Shown in pieces: positions 61,324 to 64,000 of a stretch of DNA of 64,000 bases (positions are counted from its first letter, which is position 1; each line of letters opens with the position of its first letter). Source of the stretch: Amycolatopsis sp. A133. Lineage in GTDB: Bacteria; Actinomycetota; Actinomycetes; Mycobacteriales; Pseudonocardiaceae. Position numbers and translations under genes: made by a program. Under the pieces are notes generated by a model. It was given only the letters and a program-made list of their open reading frames with translations, was not told where the DNA came from and ran no database searches. The DNA lies in contig NZ_JAVHJU010000009.1 in the NCBI RefSeq assembly GCF_031082405.1, positions 248,001 to 312,000 of the forward strand, read 5' to 3'.

Positions 61324-62034
61324 CTACGGCGAGGCTAAACCGCGTCCACCGAGCAACGCGGTTCCGACACGCACACAGGTCGAGCCGTGCGTGATCGCCT
61401 GCTCGAGATCATGGCTCATCCCGGCAGAGACTTCTGCGGCATTCGGGTGATCTTTTCGCAGTGCCTCACCCGCGCGAGCGAGCCGCTCGAAGGCGGCGGC
61501 CGGGTCCGCACCGAGCGGTGCGACGGCCATCAGGCCGCGAAGCCGCAGGTCCTCCGCCTGCTCAAGGTGCTCGGCGAGCGCGTCCAGTTCGGCGAGCGGG
61601 CAGCCGCCGCGTCCGGGGTCGTCGTCGAGGCTGACCTGGATCAGCACGTCGAGGGCTTCCTCACGTTTACCGCTGTAACGCAGGGTGTGCACGGCCTTGG
61701 CCAGCGAGTCGGCGAGCCGCGCTGAATCGACGGACTGCACTTCGTGTGCCCACCCGGCCACGGACCGCGCTTTGTTCCGCTGCAGCCGGCCGACCATGTG
61801 CCACCGCAGCCCCGGGACTTCGGCGGCTTTCGGGCCGGCCTCCTGGTCGCGGTTCTCGCCGACGTCGGTGACACCGAGCTCGGCGAGCAGCGCGACGTCG
61901 GACGCGGGGAACGTCTTGGTGACCGCGATCAGCTTGACCTCTTCGCGCGCTCGGCCGGCGGCGCGGCAGGCGGCGGCGACCCGCTCCTCGACCTCGGTCA
62001 GGTTCTCGGCCAGCTCGGCCCGGCGATCGGTCAT
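61324..62034 (-). CDS. YggS/PLPBP-family PLP homeostasis protein
   Basis: A 236-residue TIM-barrel PLP-binding protein; the PLP lysine is in [14 protein letters not shown], followed by [38 protein letters not shown] and [10 protein letters not shown] near the phosphate loop. The family buffers PLP and has no clear enzyme activity. The ATG overlaps the pgeF stop (ATGA), so the two are translationally coupled, as in many actinobacteria. Confidence 0.93.
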   Translation of the reverse strand: MTDRRAELAENLTEVEERVAAACRAAGRAREEVKLIAVTKTFPASDVALLAELGVTDVGENRDQEAGPKAAEVPGLRWHMVGRLQRNKARSVAGWAHEVQSVDSARLADSLAKAVHTLRYSGKREEALDVLIQVSLDDDPGRGGCPLAELDALAEHLEQAEDLRLRGLMAVAPLGADPAAAFERLARAGEALRKDHPNAAEVSAGMSHDLEQAITHGSTCVRVGTALLGGRGLASP

Positions 62035-62735
62035 GCCTCGATCCAGGTGATGCCGGCGATCCGCCCGGTGGTCCCGTCGCGGCGGTAGCTGAACAGCGTC
62101 TTGTCCTCGTTCGTGCACCGCGGGTCGACGCCGATCTTGCCGACGCCCAGGTCGGCGAGCTGCCGCCAGAGCCCGGCGCGCAGGTCGAGCCCGGGCGTGC
62201 CCGAGCGGGTCTTGCACGCGGTGCCGGGGACGTGCTTCTCGACGTCGGCGGCCATCGCGGCCGGCACCTCGTAGCAGTCGCCGCAGATGGCCGGGCCGAG
62301 CAGGGCTTCGATCCGGCGGGGCTCGGCGCCGGCCTCCTGCATGGCCTTGACGGCGGCCGGGACGACGCCGGCGCGCGTGCCCACCCGGCCCGCGTGCACC
62401 GCGGAAACCACTCCGGCCTCGGCGTCGGCCAGCAGGATCGGCACGCAGTCGGCGACCAGCACGACCAGCGCGAGTCCCGGCGTGGCGGTCACCAGCGCGT
62501 CGGTCGCCTCCGCCGCGCCGGTCTCCGAGCCGTCGACGATCGTCGCCGTCCGGCCGTGGACCTGCTCCATCCAGGCCAGCCGGTCCTCGGCCAGGCCGAG
62601 CTCGGCGGCCAGGCGCTTGCGGTTGGCGTAGACGTTCCCCTCGTCGTCGCCGACGTGATCACCCAGGTTGAAGGTGTCGTAGGGCGGCCGGGACGCACCA
62701 CCCGCCCTGGTCGTGACCACTCGCCGAACCCGCAC
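62031..62735 (-). CDS. pgeF: Peptidoglycan editing factor PgeF (laccase-fold, YfiH)
   Basis: The 234-residue protein has the laccase-domain fold and the zinc ligands as His in WMEQVHG, Cys in VVLVADCVPILLADAEAG and His in AVHAGRVGT (usually VHAGWRG, so W is replaced by R). YfiH/PgeF proteins remove wrongly added L-Ser from peptidoglycan stems in E. coli, and act as purine nucleoside phosphorylases in others. I chose the GTG at 62735, a few bases after AGGAGG; GTGs at 62765 and 62768 are longer alternatives. Confidence 0.9.
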   Translation of the reverse strand: MRVRRVVTTRAGGASRPPYDTFNLGDHVGDDEGNVYANRKRLAAELGLAEDRLAWMEQVHGRTATIVDGSETGAAEATDALVTATPGLALVVLVADCVPILLADAEAGVVSAVHAGRVGTRAGVVPAAVKAMQEAGAEPRRIEALLGPAICGDCYEVPAAMAADVEKHVPGTACKTRSGTPGLDLRAGLWRQLADLGVGKIGVDPRCTNEDKTLFSYRRDGTTGRIAGITWIEA

Positions 62736-62812
62736 GAAATCCTCCTCGACATCACTGAAGGCCACCACCCACGACTCTAGTTCGCGGGCGGTGGCCTTCA
62801 GAGGCGGTGTTG

Positions 62813-64000
62813 TCAGCGCCGCATGAACGGCGGGACGTCGACCTCGTCGTCCGACGGGTCGTCGTGCACCGGCATCGCGCGCCCGGGCAGGCTGCCCTGG
62901 GTGGCGTTGGAGCCGAGCGGCGAGTAGCCGCGCGAGCCGCCGCCGGGCTGCGGGAGCCCGCCGGACGGCTGGTTGCCCGTGGCCGACGGCAGCGGCGCGT
63001 GCGACCGCGGCGGGGCCACCGGGTAGCCGGAGCTGCCCGCGGACGGCACCGGCGTGGCGCCCGACGGCGGTCCCTGCGGGTTGGAGACCTGCCCGGCCGA
63101 AGCGGAGGCAGTCGCCCCCGACGACACGCGGGAGCCGGAGCCGAACGTCGACGGGTCCAGCTTCTTGTGCGTCGGCGCGCCGGCGTCGAAGCCGGCGGCG
63201 ATCACCGTGACGCGGACCTCGTCGCCGAGGGAGTCGTCGATGATCGTGCCGAAGATGATGTTGGCGTCCGGGTGCGCGGACTCCTGCACCAGCGACGCGG
63301 CCTCGTTGATCTCGAACAGGCCCAGGTCGGAGCCGCCCGCGATGGACAGCAGCGCGCCGTGGGCGCCGTCCATCGACGCTTCCAGCAGCGGCGAGTTGAT
63401 CGCCTTCTCCGCGGCCTGGATGGCCCGGCCCTCGCCGCGCGCCGAGCCGATGCCCATCAGCGCGGAGCCCGCACCGGACATGACGCTCTTGACGTCGGCG
63501 AAGTCGAGGTTGATCAGGCCCGGGGTGGTGATCAGGTCGGTGATGCCCTGGACACCGGACAGCAGCACCTCGTCCGCGGAGCGGAACGCGTCCATCAGCG
63601 ACACGCCGATGTCGCCGAGCTGCAGCAGCCGGTCGTTCGGGATCACGATCAGCGTGTCGCACTCGTTGCGCAGCGCCTGGATGCCGTCTTCGGCCTGCTT
63701 GCCGCGCCGCTTGCCCTCGAAGGTGAACGGGCGGGTCACGACGCCGATGGTCAGCGCGCCGAGCTTGCGGGCGATCTGCGCCACGACCGGCGCGCCGCCG
63801 GTACCCGTGCCGCCGCCTTCACCGGCGGTCACGAACACCATGTCGGCGCCCTTGATGACCTCTTCGATCTCTTCGCGGTGGTCTTCGGCAGCTCGCTGGC
63901 CGACCTCGGGGGCGGCGCCCGCGCCGAGGCCACGGGTCAGCTCGCGGCCGATGTCCAGCTTGACGTCGGCGTCGGACATGAGCAGTGCTTGTGCGTCGGT
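62813..64000 (-). CDS. ftsZ: Cell-division GTPase FtsZ, C-terminal part (5' end beyond right edge)
   Basis: The frame is open to the right edge, so the first codons are missing. Visible are the tubulin signature [16 protein letters not shown], the T7/synergy region [20 protein letters not shown], the C-terminal domain [12 protein letters not shown], a long Gly/Pro/Ser linker and the terminal peptide [11 protein letters not shown] that binds SepF and other partners. FtsZ polymerises into the division ring. Its gene starts the pgeF-yggS-sepF-yggT-wag31 series on this strand. Confidence 0.96.
   Translation of the reverse strand, partial: TDAQALLMSDADVKLDIGRELTRGLGAGAAPEVGQRAAEDHREEIEEVIKGADMVFVTAGEGGGTGTGGAPVVAQIARKLGALTIGVVTRPFTFEGKRRGKQAEDGIQALRNECDTLIVIPNDRLLQLGDIGVSLMDAFRSADEVLLSGVQGITDLITTPGLINLDFADVKSVMSGAGSALMGIGSARGEGRAIQAAEKAINSPLLEASMDGAHGALLSIAGGSDLGLFEINEAASLVQESAHPDANIIFGTIIDDSLGDEVRVTVIAAGFDAGAPTHKKLDPSTFGSGSRVSSGATASASAGQVSNPQGPPSGATPVPSAGSSGYPVAPPRSHAPLPSATGNQPSGGLPQPGGGSRGYSPLGSNATQGSLPGRAMPVHDDPSDDEVDVPPFMRR

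Overview
The window is about 72% GC, has strongly GC-biased third codon positions, many GTG starts and a dcw cluster in the order ftsZ-pgeF-yggS-sepF-yggT-wag31. It also has F420-dependent luciferase-like enzymes, an MT0933-like antitoxin protein and actinobacterial riboswitches. Together these point to a chromosome of the Pseudonocardiales, probably Amycolatopsis or a close relative. That placement rests on gene content and reading alone; no search was run. I saw no rRNA, tRNA, insertion sequence, prophage or CRISPR array.

Layout. 1-11.6 kb: catabolic and stress genes: a GntR regulator divergent from a thiamine-diphosphate enzyme, a PLP decarboxylase, a PAP2 phosphatase, a response regulator/kinase/lipoprotein operon, and soxR with a divergent FMN reductase and a clear SoxR box. 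Two related envelope-type genes, a DinB-like protein and an SDR follow. 11.6-20.7 kb: recQ, a small antitoxin-like gene, an adenosine deaminase-family enzyme, a MoxR/VWA (CoxE-like) pair, an aldo/keto reductase, a frameshifted SDR, and a TetR regulator with a textbook operator plus an F420-type oxidoreductase. 20.7-26.4 kb: PucR regulator, a two-subunit molybdenum hydroxylase (Tat-exported large subunit plus 2Fe-2S subunit), an ECF sigma factor and a double-DUF427 protein. 26.4-37.8 kb: small regulator/enzyme pairs (ROK; PPOX/MarR; thioesterase; ArsR), a beta-phosphoglucomutase-like HAD fused by overlap to a GH65 phosphorylase (disaccharide phosphorolysis), a Ppx/GppA protein, a sortase-F-like protein and fumarylacetoacetase. 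38-44.6 kb: one 2,208-residue protein made of four tandem DUF885 modules, each with an intact HEAVPGHH motif; this is the most unusual object here. 44.7-64 kb: lspA-rluD, a class V aminotransferase under a SAM riboswitch, an M23-like protein, a cation/proton antiporter, a penicillin-binding protein, ileS with a T-box leader, then wag31, yggT, sepF, yggS, pgeF and ftsZ, which runs off the right edge. This last block is the conserved cell-division and envelope region.

How it works together. Regulation is mostly local: many genes have a regulator next door with a palindrome in the shared promoter (GntR, SoxR, TetR, MarR). At least ten genes have a TANNNT -10 element only 6-8 bases before the start codon, so they are probably read from leaderless mRNAs. 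Five convergent gene pairs overlap by exactly four bases through shared CTAG/CTAA stop codons. Intergenic spaces carry a family of short palindromes built on TCACG(C)GTGA or GAATGA/TCATTC cores at 3.3, 22.1, 35.3, 53.3 and 58.5-58.7 kb.
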